DNA from: Arthrobacter sp. CJ23
GTDB taxonomy: Bacteria > Actinomycetota > Actinomycetes > Actinomycetales > Micrococcaceae
Direction of reading: 5' to 3'
DNA length: 64,000 bases
NCBI RefSeq assembly: GCF_024741795.1
Contig: NZ_CP102950.1
Span: 2,294,001 to 2,358,000 of the forward strand
Shown here: positions 45,584 to 54,000 of the stretch, piece after piece
Layout of the letters: each line of letters begins with the position of its first letter
Numbering within the stretch: position 1 is the first letter of the stretch
The notes under the pieces: generated by a model
Databases searched by the model: none
What the model was told of the DNA's origin: nothing
The model's input: only the letters and a program-made list of their open reading frames with translations
Made by a program: the position numbers and the translations under genes

Positions 45584-46702
45584 TTAGGAAGCCTTCCGTG
45601 CAGCGGCGAGGGCGCCCTCGACGTCGGCCAGCAGTTCCTTCCAGCTGGCCACGAACTTCTCGAGGCCTTCGGACTCGAGCAGGGCCACGACGTCGTTGTA
45701 GGAAACGCCGAGCGCCTCGAGGGCGTTGAGGGTTTCGTTGGCGGCCTCGTAGGTGCCGGAGATGGTGTCTCCGGTGACTACGCCGTGGTCGAAGGTGGCC
45801 TCAAGGGTCTTCTCCGGCATGGTGTTGACGATGCCGGCGGCGACCAGTTCGGTCACGTACAGGGTGTCCGGGTATGCCGGGTCCTTGACGCCGGTGGAGG
45901 CCCACAGGGGGCGCTGCGGCAGGGCGCCGGCCTCGGCCAGCACTGCCCAGCGTTCGGTGGAGAAGAGCTCTTCGTAGACCTGGAAGGCGAGGCGGGCGTT
46001 GGCAACGCCGGCCTTGCCCTTGAGGGCCCTGGCTTCGTCGGTGCCCAGGGCGTCGAGGCGCTTGTCGATCTCGGTGTCCACGCGGGAGACGAAGAAGGAT
46101 GCCACCGAGTGGATCGTGGAGAGGTCGTGGCCGTTTTCCTTGGCCAGCTCCAGGCCGGACTGGAAGGCGTTGATGACGGCGCGGTAGCGCTCCAGGGAGA
46201 AGATCAGGGTCACGTTGACGCTGATGCCTTCGCCCAGGACAGCGGTGATCGCCGCGAGGCCTTCGAGGGTCGCCGGGATCTTGATGTGGACGTTGTCCTT
46301 GTTGACCTTCTTGTAGAGGTGCTTGGCCTCGGCGATGGTGCCTTCGGTGTCCCAGGCGAGGCGGGGGTCCACCTCGATGGAGACGCGGCCGTCAACACCC
46401 TTGCTTGCGGCGGCGACCGGGGCGAAGAGGTCGCAGGCGTCGGCGACGTCGGTGGTGGTGATCTCGAAGATCGTTTCGTCCAGGGTGGCGCCCTGGGCGG
46501 CGAGTTCGGCGACCTTCCCGTCGTAGTAGTGGCCGGTGGTGATGGCGGCGTGGAAGATCGACGGGTTGGTGGTCACACCGACCACGTTCTTCTCTTCGAT
46601 CAGCTTCTGCAGGCTGCCGCTGGACAGGCGTTCCCGGGAGAGGTCGTCAAGCCAGATCGACAGACCGGCATCGGAAAGCTGCTGCGTGGGAGTCGTAGTC
46701 AT
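45584..46702 (-). CDS. tal: Transaldolase
   Basis: A 372-residue class I aldolase-type enzyme of the non-oxidative pentose phosphate pathway. The opening [19 protein letters not shown] is typical of the Mycobacterium/Streptomyces subfamily. The Schiff-base Lys lies in [20 protein letters not shown] (about residues 140-160). [20 protein letters not shown] and [20 protein letters not shown] match later strands. AAGGAG lies eight bases before the ATG. It is 30 bp downstream of tkt. Confidence 0.96.
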   Translation of the reverse strand: MTTTPTQQLSDAGLSIWLDDLSRERLSSGSLQKLIEEKNVVGVTTNPSIFHAAITTGHYYDGKVAELAAQGATLDETIFEITTTDVADACDLFAPVAAASKGVDGRVSIEVDPRLAWDTEGTIAEAKHLYKKVNKDNVHIKIPATLEGLAAITAVLGEGISVNVTLIFSLERYRAVINAFQSGLELAKENGHDLSTIHSVASFFVSRVDTEIDKRLDALGTDEARALKGKAGVANARLAFQVYEELFSTERWAVLAEAGALPQRPLWASTGVKDPAYPDTLYVTELVAAGIVNTMPEKTLEATFDHGVVTGDTISGTYEAANETLNALEALGVSYNDVVALLESEGLEKFVASWKELLADVEGALAAARKAS

Positions 46703-46732
46703 TTTCTTTATCTCCTTGAAAATTTGTTCGTG

Positions 46733-48859
46733 TCAGGCCGGGAGGCCGGCGAGGGAGTCCTTGGCGGCGGCGGCGACTGCCTCTGCCGTGATGCCGAACT
46801 CCTGGAAGAGGCGCTTGTAGTCGGCGGAAGCGCCGTAGTGTTCGAGCGAGATCGAACGGCCTGCGGAGCCGACGAACTCGGCCCAGCCCAGGGCCAGGCC
46901 GGCCTCGACCGAAACGCGTGCCTGGACGGCAGCCGGAAGGACAGCTTCGCGGTAGGCGGCGTCCTGCTTCTTGAACCATTCGACACACGGCATGGAGACC
47001 ACGCGGGCGGCGATGCCTTCGGCCTGGAGGGCTTCGCGGGCCTGGACGGCCAGCTGGACCTCGGAGCCGGTGCCGATCAGGATCACGTCGGCGGGAACGG
47101 TCGCGCCGTCCTTGGAGGCTTCGGCCAGGACGTAGCCGCCCTTGGCCACGCCTGCGACCGAGCCGAAGGTGTCGCCCTCGGCTTCGCCTTCACCACGGGC
47201 GTAGGTGGGGATGTTCTGGCGGGTCAGCACGATGCCCGCAGGGTTCTCGTGGTTCTCCAGCATGGTCTTCCAGGCCACAGCGACCTCGTTGGCGTCGCCG
47301 GGGCGGACCACGTCCAGGCCCACGATGGCGCGCAGCGTGGCGAGCTGTTCCACCGGCTGGTGGGTGGGGCCGTCTTCGCCCAGTCCGATGGAGTCGTGCG
47401 TCCACACGTACAGCGACGGGACACCCATGAGGGCGCCGAGGCGGATGGCGGGGCGCTGGTAGTCGGAGAAGATCAGGAAGGTGCCGGAGAACGCCCGGGT
47501 GCGGCCGTGCAGGCTGATGCCGTTCACGATCGACGCTGCGGCGTGTTCGCGGATGCCGAAGTGCAGGACCCGGCCGTAGGGGTTGCCCTTCCACGCATCG
47601 GTGGAGCGCGATGCCGGGATGAACGACGGCGAGCCCTCGATGGTGGTGTTGTTGGACTCGGCGAGGTCGGCGGAGCCGCCCCAGAGTTCGGGCATGACCG
47701 GGCCGATGGCGTTCAGGACCTTGCCGGACGCGGCGCGGGTGGACACGTCCTTGCCGGCCTCGAACACCGGCAGTGCGGCGTCGAGCTCCACCGGAAGCTT
47801 CTTGGCTTCGATGCGCTCCAGCAGTGCGGCGTTCTCCGGGTTGGCGGACTGCCATGCTTCGAAGTCTGCCTGCCATTCGGTGCGGGCGGCTGCGCCGCGG
47901 TCAACAACGGCGCGGGCGTGGGCCAGGACGTCTTCATCAACCTGGAAGGTCTTGGCGGGGTCGAAGCCCAGGACTTCCTTCAGTGCCGCGACTTCCTCGG
48001 TGCCCAGGGCGGAACCGTGGATCTTGCCGGTGTTCTGCTTCTTGGGGGCCGGGAAGCCGATGATGGTGCGCAGCGAGATGATGGAGGGCTTGTTCGTCTC
48101 GGCCTTGGCCGCGAGCAGGGCGCTGTAGAGTTCCTGGACGTCTTCGACGTATTCGCCGGTCTTGGTCCAGTCAACGCGCTGGGTGTGCCAGCCGTAGGAC
48201 TCGTAGCGCTTGAGGACATCCTCGGTGAACGCGATGTCGGTGTCGTCTTCGATCGAGATGTGGTTCTCGTCGTAGATCACCACGAGGTTGCCCAGTTCCT
48301 GGTGGCCGGCCAGCGAGGAAGCCTCGGAGGTCACGCCTTCCTGGAGGTCGCCGTCGGAGGCAATGACCCAGACGGTGTGGTCGAACGGGCTGGTGCCCTC
48401 CGCTGCCTCGGGGTCGAACAGGCCGCGCTGGCGACGCTGGGAGTAGGCGAAGCCCACGGAGGAGGCCAGGCCCTGGCCGAGCGGACCGGTGGTGATCTCC
48501 ACGCCGGCTGTGTGCTTGTACTCCGGGTGGCCCGGGGTCAGCGAACCCCAGGTGCGCAGCGCCTCGAGGTCCTTCAGCTCCAGGCCGTAGCCGGAGAGGA
48601 AGAGCTGGATGTACAGGGTCAGGGACGTGTGGCCCGGGGACAGGATGAACCGGTCACGGCCGATCCAGTCCGGGTTCTTGGGGTCGTGGCGCATCAGCTT
48701 CTGGAACAGCAGGTATGCGGCGGGCGCCAGGGACATTGCCGTGCCCGGGTGGCCGTTGCCGACCTTCTCCACGGCATCCGCGGCCAGGACACGCACGGTG
48801 TCAACAGCGCGCTGGTCCAAGCTGGTCCATGACAGTTCTTGCTCTTCCAAATGTGGCAC
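46733..48859 (-). CDS. tkt: Transketolase
   Basis: A 708-residue thiamine-diphosphate enzyme that transfers two-carbon units. The substrate loop is VGNGHPGTAMSLAPAAYLLF near residue 25, GHTSLTLYIQLF binds phosphate, the ThDP motif is IASDGDLQEGVTSEASSLAG (about 148-167) with its Asn in IYDENHIS, and the pyrimidine domain carries FGIREHAAASIVNG and the EDGPTHQPVEQLATLR motif. GTG 48859 (VPHLEEQELSW) is preferred because it begins the conserved start and follows GAGAGGGG; ATG 48895 would add 12 residues. First gene of the tkt-tal-pgi-zwf-opcA-pgl operon. Confidence 0.96.
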   Translation of the reverse strand: MPHLEEQELSWTSLDQRAVDTVRVLAADAVEKVGNGHPGTAMSLAPAAYLLFQKLMRHDPKNPDWIGRDRFILSPGHTSLTLYIQLFLSGYGLELKDLEALRTWGSLTPGHPEYKHTAGVEITTGPLGQGLASSVGFAYSQRRQRGLFDPEAAEGTSPFDHTVWVIASDGDLQEGVTSEASSLAGHQELGNLVVIYDENHISIEDDTDIAFTEDVLKRYESYGWHTQRVDWTKTGEYVEDVQELYSALLAAKAETNKPSIISLRTIIGFPAPKKQNTGKIHGSALGTEEVAALKEVLGFDPAKTFQVDEDVLAHARAVVDRGAAARTEWQADFEAWQSANPENAALLERIEAKKLPVELDAALPVFEAGKDVSTRAASGKVLNAIGPVMPELWGGSADLAESNNTTIEGSPSFIPASRSTDAWKGNPYGRVLHFGIREHAAASIVNGISLHGRTRAFSGTFLIFSDYQRPAIRLGALMGVPSLYVWTHDSIGLGEDGPTHQPVEQLATLRAIVGLDVVRPGDANEVAVAWKTMLENHENPAGIVLTRQNIPTYARGEGEAEGDTFGSVAGVAKGGYVLAEASKDGATVPADVILIGTGSEVQLAVQAREALQAEGIAARVVSMPCVEWFKKQDAAYREAVLPAAVQARVSVEAGLALGWAEFVGSAGRSISLEHYGASADYKRLFQEFGITAEAVAAAAKDSLAGLPA

Positions 48860-49274
48860 GAAAACCGAGCCCCTCTCTGTGCTGACGGCAGGCATTGAGG
48901 ACGCGCCGGAGCAGGGGCACAGGATGGCGCCCGCTGCGGGTTGTCTACCAGCCGTTCACCATTGAAACGTTGATCTATCACCCAGTCACCCGATCCTGAG
49001 AATGCGTTTTCCCGGAAAGCCGTCGAGTGCTGATCTGCAGACAGCTTAGCCTCATTCGGGGGCCTGGGCCGTGGGATTTCCCAAAATTGGGCGGAAATTC
49101 CGTTTTATGAATCACTGTGCGGTTTACAAGGCGTGAAGTTTCGGAAACATTGGGGAATTTTCGGTGCCACGGCCCACTTCGGGCCACGGTATGATATCTG
49201 GAGGCCACCAGCGGCATGTGCATCCCCTGAATTTGGACAGCCGCCGCTGCGAGAACACCAGAGCATAGAACAGA
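48860..49274. promoter_or_regulatory. Divergent control region between tkt and ctaB
   Basis: A 415-bp non-coding stretch. It holds three short perfect palindromes with AT-rich cores: CCCAAAATTGGG (49080-49091), CGGAAATTCCG (49092-49102) and GTTTCGGAAAC (49138-49148). GGCCC-ACTTC-GGGCC forms a hairpin at 49171-49185. TATGAT (49190-49195) is a possible ctaB -10, and TAAGCT on the minus strand (49048-49043) a possible tkt -10. No clear -35 is seen, and no open frame looks real. Confidence 0.4.
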
Positions 49275-50234
49275 GTGACTGCCACCGTGAGCACAACAGA
49301 TACGCCCATCAACGCGTCCCCCGCCCGGGGGAGCAACGGAATCTCCCGTAAGTTCAAGGCGTATCTTGCCCTCACCAAACCTCGCGTCATCGAACTGCTC
49401 CTGGTCAGCACCCTGCCCACCATGATCTTCGCCCAGCGCGGCTTCCCCTCGCTGGGGCTCATCCTGGCCACGCTCGTCGGCGGAGCGTTCGCCGCCGGCA
49501 GCGCCGGCGTCTTCAACTGCTACATCGACCGAGACATCGACAAGCTCATGCACCGCACCGAGAAGCGGCCCCTCGTCACCGGTGAAGTGACCCCCCGGGA
49601 AGCCCTCATCTTCGGCTGGATCCTGGGCGCGGCGTCCATCGCCATCCTGTGGTTCGGTGCCAACCCGCTCGCGGCCTGGCTGGGACTCGGCGCCATCCTC
49701 TTCTATGTGGTCATCTACACGATGATCCTCAAGCGCCGCACGGCACAGAACATCGTCTGGGGCGGAGCCGCCGGCTGCTTCCCGGTGCTCATCGCCTGGG
49801 CCGCCGTCACCAACACCCTCGAGTGGCCCGCCGTCGTGCTCTTCATGGTGATCTTCCTCTGGACGCCGCCGCACTACTGGCCGCTGTCCATGCGCTACGG
49901 CGAGGACTACCGCAACGCCAACGTCCCCATGCTCGGCGCCATCGCCGGGGCCAAAGTGGTTTCCGTGCAGGTGGTCCTCTACGCCTGGGCCATGGTTGCC
50001 TGCTCGCTGCTCATGGTTCCCGTCGGTCGGGCCGGCTGGGTTTACACCATCGCCGCCGTCGCCGCGGGAGCCTGGTTCCTCTACGAGTCCCACGCCCTGT
50101 ACAACCGCGCCCAGGGCGGCGACGTCTCCAACAAGGGCGCCATGAAGGTCTTCCACGGTTCCATCAGCTACCTGACGCTGCTCTTCATCGCCCTCGCCGT
50201 GGATCCGTTCATCGGTTCCCCGCTGGTTGGCTAA
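49275..50234 (+). CDS. ctaB: Protoheme IX farnesyltransferase (heme O synthase)
   Basis: A 319-residue UbiA-type prenyltransferase that adds a farnesyl group to heme b to form heme O for cytochrome oxidase. The first Asp-rich motif is [20 protein letters not shown] (about residues 78-97), the second lies at [13 protein letters not shown] (about 209-221), and [21 protein letters not shown] starts the membrane core of about eight helices. GTG 49275 is used; GTG 49287 is an alternative that would lose four residues. It is convergent with ctaA across a strong shared terminator. Confidence 0.95.
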   Translation: MTATVSTTDTPINASPARGSNGISRKFKAYLALTKPRVIELLLVSTLPTMIFAQRGFPSLGLILATLVGGAFAAGSAGVFNCYIDRDIDKLMHRTEKRPLVTGEVTPREALIFGWILGAASIAILWFGANPLAAWLGLGAILFYVVIYTMILKRRTAQNIVWGGAAGCFPVLIAWAAVTNTLEWPAVVLFMVIFLWTPPHYWPLSMRYGEDYRNANVPMLGAIAGAKVVSVQVVLYAWAMVACSLLMVPVGRAGWVYTIAAVAAGAWFLYESHALYNRAQGGDVSNKGAMKVFHGSISYLTLLFIALAVDPFIGSPLVG

Positions 50235-50244
50235 GGGCCTCACC

Positions 50245-50319
50245 AAACAACAACGCGGGGTCACTCCCGGCCCATGCCAACGAGGTGGATGGGCGCGGAG
50301 TGACCCCGCGTTGTTGTTT
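50245..50319. terminator. Bidirectional terminator/long inverted repeat between ctaB and ctaA
   Basis: Two perfectly complementary 23-bp arms lie at 50245-50267 and 50297-50319. The left arm begins AAACAACAACGCGGGG and the right arm ends CGCGTTGTTGTTT. A nested inner stem GCCCAT/ATGGGC sits in the loop. The outer A/T-rich ends give a T-rich tail to transcripts from both sides. Confidence 0.85.
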
Positions 50320-50328
50320 AAGCTGCGG

Positions 50329-51273
50329 CTACTTGACCGGGCTGAAGCGGGCTATGTCTGCTGCATTCGTGGCGGCGCTCATGAGCAGCGCGGCGCCGAG
50401 CATGTGGGCGCCCACCAGGAGCGCCGGGATGCCGTTGTAGTACTGGGTGAAGCCGATGACGGCCTGCAGCAGGGTCACGGCAAGGAGCAGGAACACGGCA
50501 GTCCGGAAGATGCCCGGGATGCGCTTGCGGAGCACCAGGTAGAGCGCAAAGAGCGTTCCGGCGGTGATGAGGTAGGCCGGGACGGCGTGGATGTGGGAGA
50601 ACAGGTCCCAGTCCAGATCGTTGCGGGGCGCGTCGGCGTCGCCGGCGTGCGGGCCGGCCCCGGTCACCACCACGCCGAGCATCACGGCCAGGGCAGAGAA
50701 CGCGGCGACGGCGGCCATCACCGGCGAAGCAACGCCGGGCAGGGCGGGCAGGGTGCGGTTCATGAAGCGCCCCGCGCGGCCGTAGGCCCGGTTCACCAGC
50801 AGGGTGGCGAGGACCACGAGGGCCATGGACACCAGGAAGTGCAGGCCCACCACCCAGGGGTTGAGGTTCGAGAGCACCGTGATGCCGCCGATCACGGCCT
50901 GCGCCGGGATGCTGGCGAGCAGCCCCAGCGCCAGCAGGAAGAGGTCGCGGCGTTCCTTGCGGAGGTTCCACAGGTACACCAGCATGGCGACGGCCACCGC
51001 GGCCAAGGCGAAGGTCAGGAGCCGGTTGCCGAACTCGATGAAGCCGTGGATGCCCATTTCGGGCGTGTTCACCAGGGAGTCGCTGGTGCACCGCGGCCAC
51101 GTGGGGCAGCCCAGGCCGGAGGCCGTCAGGCGGACGGCGCCGCCGGTGACCACCAGCACGGTCTGGCCGATGAGGGAGAGCACCGCCAGGCGCCGGATGC
51201 TGCTGTTGAGCTGCGTGGGAAGCTTGGCTGCGAGGCGCTGGATGGTTTTCGGGAGGCGGGAAGCCGTGCTCAA
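50329..51273 (-). CDS. ctaA: Heme A synthase
   Basis: A 314-residue eight-helix membrane enzyme that oxidises heme O to heme A. The first half has TGGAVRLTASGLGCPTWPRC, where the Cys pair is characteristic of the Gram-positive type, and a heme-ligand His in GIHGFIEFGNRLLTF. The second half has AHMLGAALLMSAATNA and IHAVPAYLITAGTLFALYL, with the paired His residues. TTG 51273 (MSTASRLPKT) is chosen because upstream codons run into the ABC permease gene and lack similarity. Products of ctaB and ctaA act in sequence. Confidence 0.92.
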   Translation of the reverse strand: MSTASRLPKTIQRLAAKLPTQLNSSIRRLAVLSLIGQTVLVVTGGAVRLTASGLGCPTWPRCTSDSLVNTPEMGIHGFIEFGNRLLTFALAAVAVAMLVYLWNLRKERRDLFLLALGLLASIPAQAVIGGITVLSNLNPWVVGLHFLVSMALVVLATLLVNRAYGRAGRFMNRTLPALPGVASPVMAAVAAFSALAVMLGVVVTGAGPHAGDADAPRNDLDWDLFSHIHAVPAYLITAGTLFALYLVLRKRIPGIFRTAVFLLLAVTLLQAVIGFTQYYNGIPALLVGAHMLGAALLMSAATNAADIARFSPVK

Positions 51274-51319
51274 AGTTTCTCTCAATTCCAATTGACGGTT
51301 CGGGCCCACAACGGGGCTC

Positions 51320-52105
51320 TCAGTTCCATTTGAACCAGCGGATGGCTGCGGCACCGGCCAGGACCGTCCACAGCACCAGGACAATGACGGCGGGCAGGGG
51401 CACAACGCCATGCAGGAAGGCATCCCGCAGCGCCTGGCCCAGTGCCCCCGAGGGCAGGAAGTGCACGATGCCCTGGGCCAGTGCGGGCAGGCGCTCGGCG
51501 GGCACCACGATGCCGCCCAACGCCCCGAGCAGGATCCACAGCAGGTTGGTGATGGCCAGGGTGGCTTCGGGCCGTACCGTGCCGGCCACCAGCAGGCCCA
51601 GCGCGGTGAATGCCGCGGCGCCCAGGACCAGCAGGGCCAGGCCCGGCAGCCAGCCTTCGGGCCTCGGCTGCCAGCCGAGCATGGCAGCGACGGCGCCGAC
51701 CACCATGACCTGGAGGGCCAAGACCACCAGCACGGCCAGGATCTTCCCGGCGATCAGGCCGGTCCGTCCGAGCGGCGTGGTGGAAAGGAAGCGCAGCACA
51801 CCGTAGCGGCGGTCAAAGCCGGTGGCGATGCCTTGCCCGGTGAAGGCCGTGGACATGGCGCAGAGCGCCAGGATGCCCGGCACTGCGACGTCGATGCGGC
51901 TGCCGCCCAGGCCGTCCAGAAGCGGCGTGACGGTCAGGCCCACCAGCGCGAGCAGGGGCAGGATGACCGCAAGGATCAGCTGTTCGCCGTTGCGGATCAT
52001 CGCCAGGGTTTCGTAGCGGCCTTGGAGCAGGATCCGGCGCAGGATGGGCGCTGGTCCGGCGTGTCCGTCCCGGCCTGCCTGCTGGCCGGCCAGTGCGTTG
52101 CTCAT
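51320..52105 (-). CDS. ABC transporter permease (ABC-2 type)
   Basis: A 261-residue membrane protein with about six helices and the ABC-2 exporter pattern: MIRNGEQLILAVILPLLALV at the first helix, then FTGQGIATGFDRRYGVLRFL before the third and LLGALGGIVVPAERLPALAQ near the fifth. It forms a drug- or lipid-exporter with the ATPase gene upstream, with which it shares a 4-bp ATGA overlap. The substrate is unknown. ATG 52105 is supported by that overlap; longer frames would run into the ATPase gene. Confidence 0.88.
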   Translation of the reverse strand: MSNALAGQQAGRDGHAGPAPILRRILLQGRYETLAMIRNGEQLILAVILPLLALVGLTVTPLLDGLGGSRIDVAVPGILALCAMSTAFTGQGIATGFDRRYGVLRFLSTTPLGRTGLIAGKILAVLVVLALQVMVVGAVAAMLGWQPRPEGWLPGLALLVLGAAAFTALGLLVAGTVRPEATLAITNLLWILLGALGGIVVPAERLPALAQGIVHFLPSGALGQALRDAFLHGVVPLPAVIVLVLWTVLAGAAAIRWFKWN

Positions 52106-53067
52106 CGGATGTCCCTTCCGGAGATGTCCAGGAAAACGTCTTCGAGGCTGCGCGCTTCGAGGCGCAGGGAAGCCGGCATGATGTCCCGCGCTGCCCACCA
52201 TGCGGTGAGCGCGGCAAGGTCTGCCGGGGTCAGGGTGCCCGTGACGGCGTAGCTGCCGGCACGGCTCTCGCTGACAGTGAGGCCCGCGCCGAGGGCGGCG
52301 GAGAAATCAAGCCCGGCGGACGCATCGAAGAACAGGGTCCGCTCGGTGATGTCCTCGCCGGTGGAGTGGTCGCCGCTCAGTAGTTCGGCGACGGTGCCCT
52401 CGGCGACGTTGTGCCCGCCGTCGATGATGTAGACGTAGTCTGCCAGCCGCTGCGCGTCGTCCATCAGGTGGGTGGTCAGGACGATGCCCATGCCGGAGTC
52501 CCGGAGCTCGGCGATCAGTTCGAACACGATCTGGCGGGACTGGGGATCAAGGCCGGCGCTGGGTTCGTCCAGGAACAGGATCTCGGGGTTGCCCACCAGC
52601 GCGGCGGCCAGGGCCAGCCGCTGTTTCTGCCCGCCGGACAGGCGCCGGATGTTGGTCCGGCTGAACTGGGAGATGCCAAGCCGCTCCACCAGGAGGTCCA
52701 CGGACATGGGGTTCCGGTACATTCCGGCGACGTGGCGCAGCAGGGGGATGGGACGGGCCGACGGCGGCAGCCCGCCGTCCTGGAGCATGACGCCGACGCG
52801 TGCCCGCAGGGATGCCCCGGCCGTGTCCGGGTCTTCGCCCAGGAGGGAGATACTTCCGCCCGTGCGCCGCTGGAGGCCCTGGGCGCATTCGAGCGTGGTG
52901 GTCTTGCCGGCACCGTTGGCGCCCAGGAGCGCGGTGATCTGGCCGCGTTCGGCCACGAGGGAAAGGCCTCCGACCACCCGGAGCATCTTGCCGTCAAGGG
53001 AGGCCAGCGGGCCAACATCCTTAATGAGTCCGTCAATAACGAGGACAGGGGAATCGGGGGATCGCAC
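52102..53067 (-). CDS. ABC transporter ATP-binding protein
   Basis: A 321-residue ATPase of an ABC-2 exporter. Walker A is LLGANGAGKTTTLECAQGL (about residues 47-65), the Q-loop is VMLQDGG, the signature IRRLSGGQKQRLALAAALVG (about 141-160), Walker B ILFLDEPSAGLDPQSR, and the switch His is in VLTTHLMDDAQRLADYV. The C-terminal about 90 residues are the extra domain seen in drug-exporter ATPases. GTG 53067 sits six bases after TAGAAT. It is divergent from sufR. Confidence 0.92.
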   Translation of the reverse strand: MRSPDSPVLVIDGLIKDVGPLASLDGKMLRVVGGLSLVAERGQITALLGANGAGKTTTLECAQGLQRRTGGSISLLGEDPDTAGASLRARVGVMLQDGGLPPSARPIPLLRHVAGMYRNPMSVDLLVERLGISQFSRTNIRRLSGGQKQRLALAAALVGNPEILFLDEPSAGLDPQSRQIVFELIAELRDSGMGIVLTTHLMDDAQRLADYVYIIDGGHNVAEGTVAELLSGDHSTGEDITERTLFFDASAGLDFSAALGAGLTVSESRAGSYAVTGTLTPADLAALTAWWAARDIMPASLRLEARSLEDVFLDISGRDIR

Positions 53068-53079
53068 CAGAGTATTCTA
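53068..53079 (-). promoter_or_regulatory. Leaderless -10 of the ABC exporter operon
   Basis: On the minus strand, TAGAAT (53079-53074) is six bases before GTG 53067. Confidence 0.55.
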
Positions 53080-53111
53080 CGTGAAGTAGTACGGCCGCCG
53101 CCGTGGGCGCC

Positions 53112-53130
53112 TCAGGCCAGCCTTGCCTTA
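53112..53130. promoter_or_regulatory. DtxR/IdeR iron-box-like sequence upstream of sufR
   Basis: TCAGGCCAGCCTTGCCTTA agrees with the IdeR/DtxR box TTAGGnwAGsCTnnCCTAA at 16 of 19 positions when the degenerate positions are counted as allowed. It lies between the divergent ABC exporter and sufR starts. An overlapping imperfect inverted repeat GCCAG/CTGGC (53116-53120, 53131-53135) offers another reading. Confidence 0.3.
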
Positions 53131-53175
53131 CTGGCTGCCAGGATGAAATTACGACATGATTGTGTTGTGTATTCC

Positions 53176-54000
53176 ATGAGCAGCCCTGTTTCCGTGCCGT
53201 CCAAGCGGCATGGCGCACTGACGGCCGAGCCCCTTGCGGGCACGCCGGCGCTGCCTGACGCGGAAGACCGCACGCGCGACCGCGTCCTCGGCGCCGTGCT
53301 GGAGCATGGCCCGGTCAGTGCCGCCGAGCTGGGGGAGCTCCTCGGCTTCACCCCCGCCGCCGTCCGCCGCCACCTGGACCACCTGGAACGCAGCGGCGTC
53401 ATTGAGGTCAAGCGCGTGGCCAGGGCCGGCGCGGGCGCCGGGCGTCCCGCCCGCCGCTACGTCCTGAGCTCGCAGGGCCAATCGAAACTCGGCGACGACT
53501 ACCTCAACATCGCCAGCTCCGCCCTCAGGCGCCTGCAGGAACTGGCGGGCGACGAAGCCGTCCGTGAGTACGCCGTCGAGCGCTTTGCCGACATGGAACG
53601 GCGCTACGCGCCGGAAGTCAACGACGCCGGACCGGACATCGCCGAGCGCGCCATGGCGCTGTCCAAGGCGCTCAGCCGCGACGGCTACGTCGCCTCCGCC
53701 CACTCCATCGAGGCCAAGGCGCCGCTCCCCGCGGCGCTGTCCAGCATCCAGCTGTGCCAGGGCCACTGCCCCATCCAGCACCTGGCCGCGGAGTTCCCGG
53801 TCTTCTGCGACGCCGAGACCGAGGTGTTCTCGCGTCTGGTCGGCGTGGACGTCCGCAGGTTGTCCACGCTCGCCGGCGGCGGCCACGTTTGCACCACCCA
53901 CATACCTACCGGGCGCCCGGTTGCCAAGGAGCCTGACGGCCCCTCAGTGCAGCCGGACAGCCCGTACCAGGAATCAAACAACCAGCAAGAAAGGCCGTGA
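53176..54000 (+). CDS. sufR: SufR-type Fe-S cluster transcriptional regulator
   Basis: A 274-residue ArsR/DeoR-like winged-helix regulator at the head of the suf genes. The HTH is [20 protein letters not shown] (about residues 45-65), followed by [20 protein letters not shown]. The C-terminal part carries the Cys set CQGHC, VFCDAE and HVCTTH, able to hold an Fe-S cluster that senses iron-sulfur status, as in mycobacterial and cyanobacterial SufR. ATG 53176 is used; GTG 53167 would add three residues. Its TGA overlaps the sufB ATG by one base. Confidence 0.9.
   Translation: MSSPVSVPSKRHGALTAEPLAGTPALPDAEDRTRDRVLGAVLEHGPVSAAELGELLGFTPAAVRRHLDHLERSGVIEVKRVARAGAGAGRPARRYVLSSQGQSKLGDDYLNIASSALRRLQELAGDEAVREYAVERFADMERRYAPEVNDAGPDIAERAMALSKALSRDGYVASAHSIEAKAPLPAALSSIQLCQGHCPIQHLAAEFPVFCDAETEVFSRLVGVDVRRLSTLAGGGHVCTTHIPTGRPVAKEPDGPSVQPDSPYQESNNQQERP

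Noticed and set aside
42530..48832. A single 2100-codon open frame on the plus strand, antisense to zwf, pgi, tal and tkt
   Set aside because: The minus strand has six recognisable enzymes with full motifs. The antisense frame is stop-free only because of GC-rich third positions, and its translation is low-complexity and unlike known proteins.
53155..53166. CATGAT as a leaderless -10 for a GTG start of sufR at 53167
   Set aside because: The spacing is right (six bases), but the hexamer lacks the leading T and no -35 supports it. The ATG at 53176 was kept and the GTG noted as an alternative.
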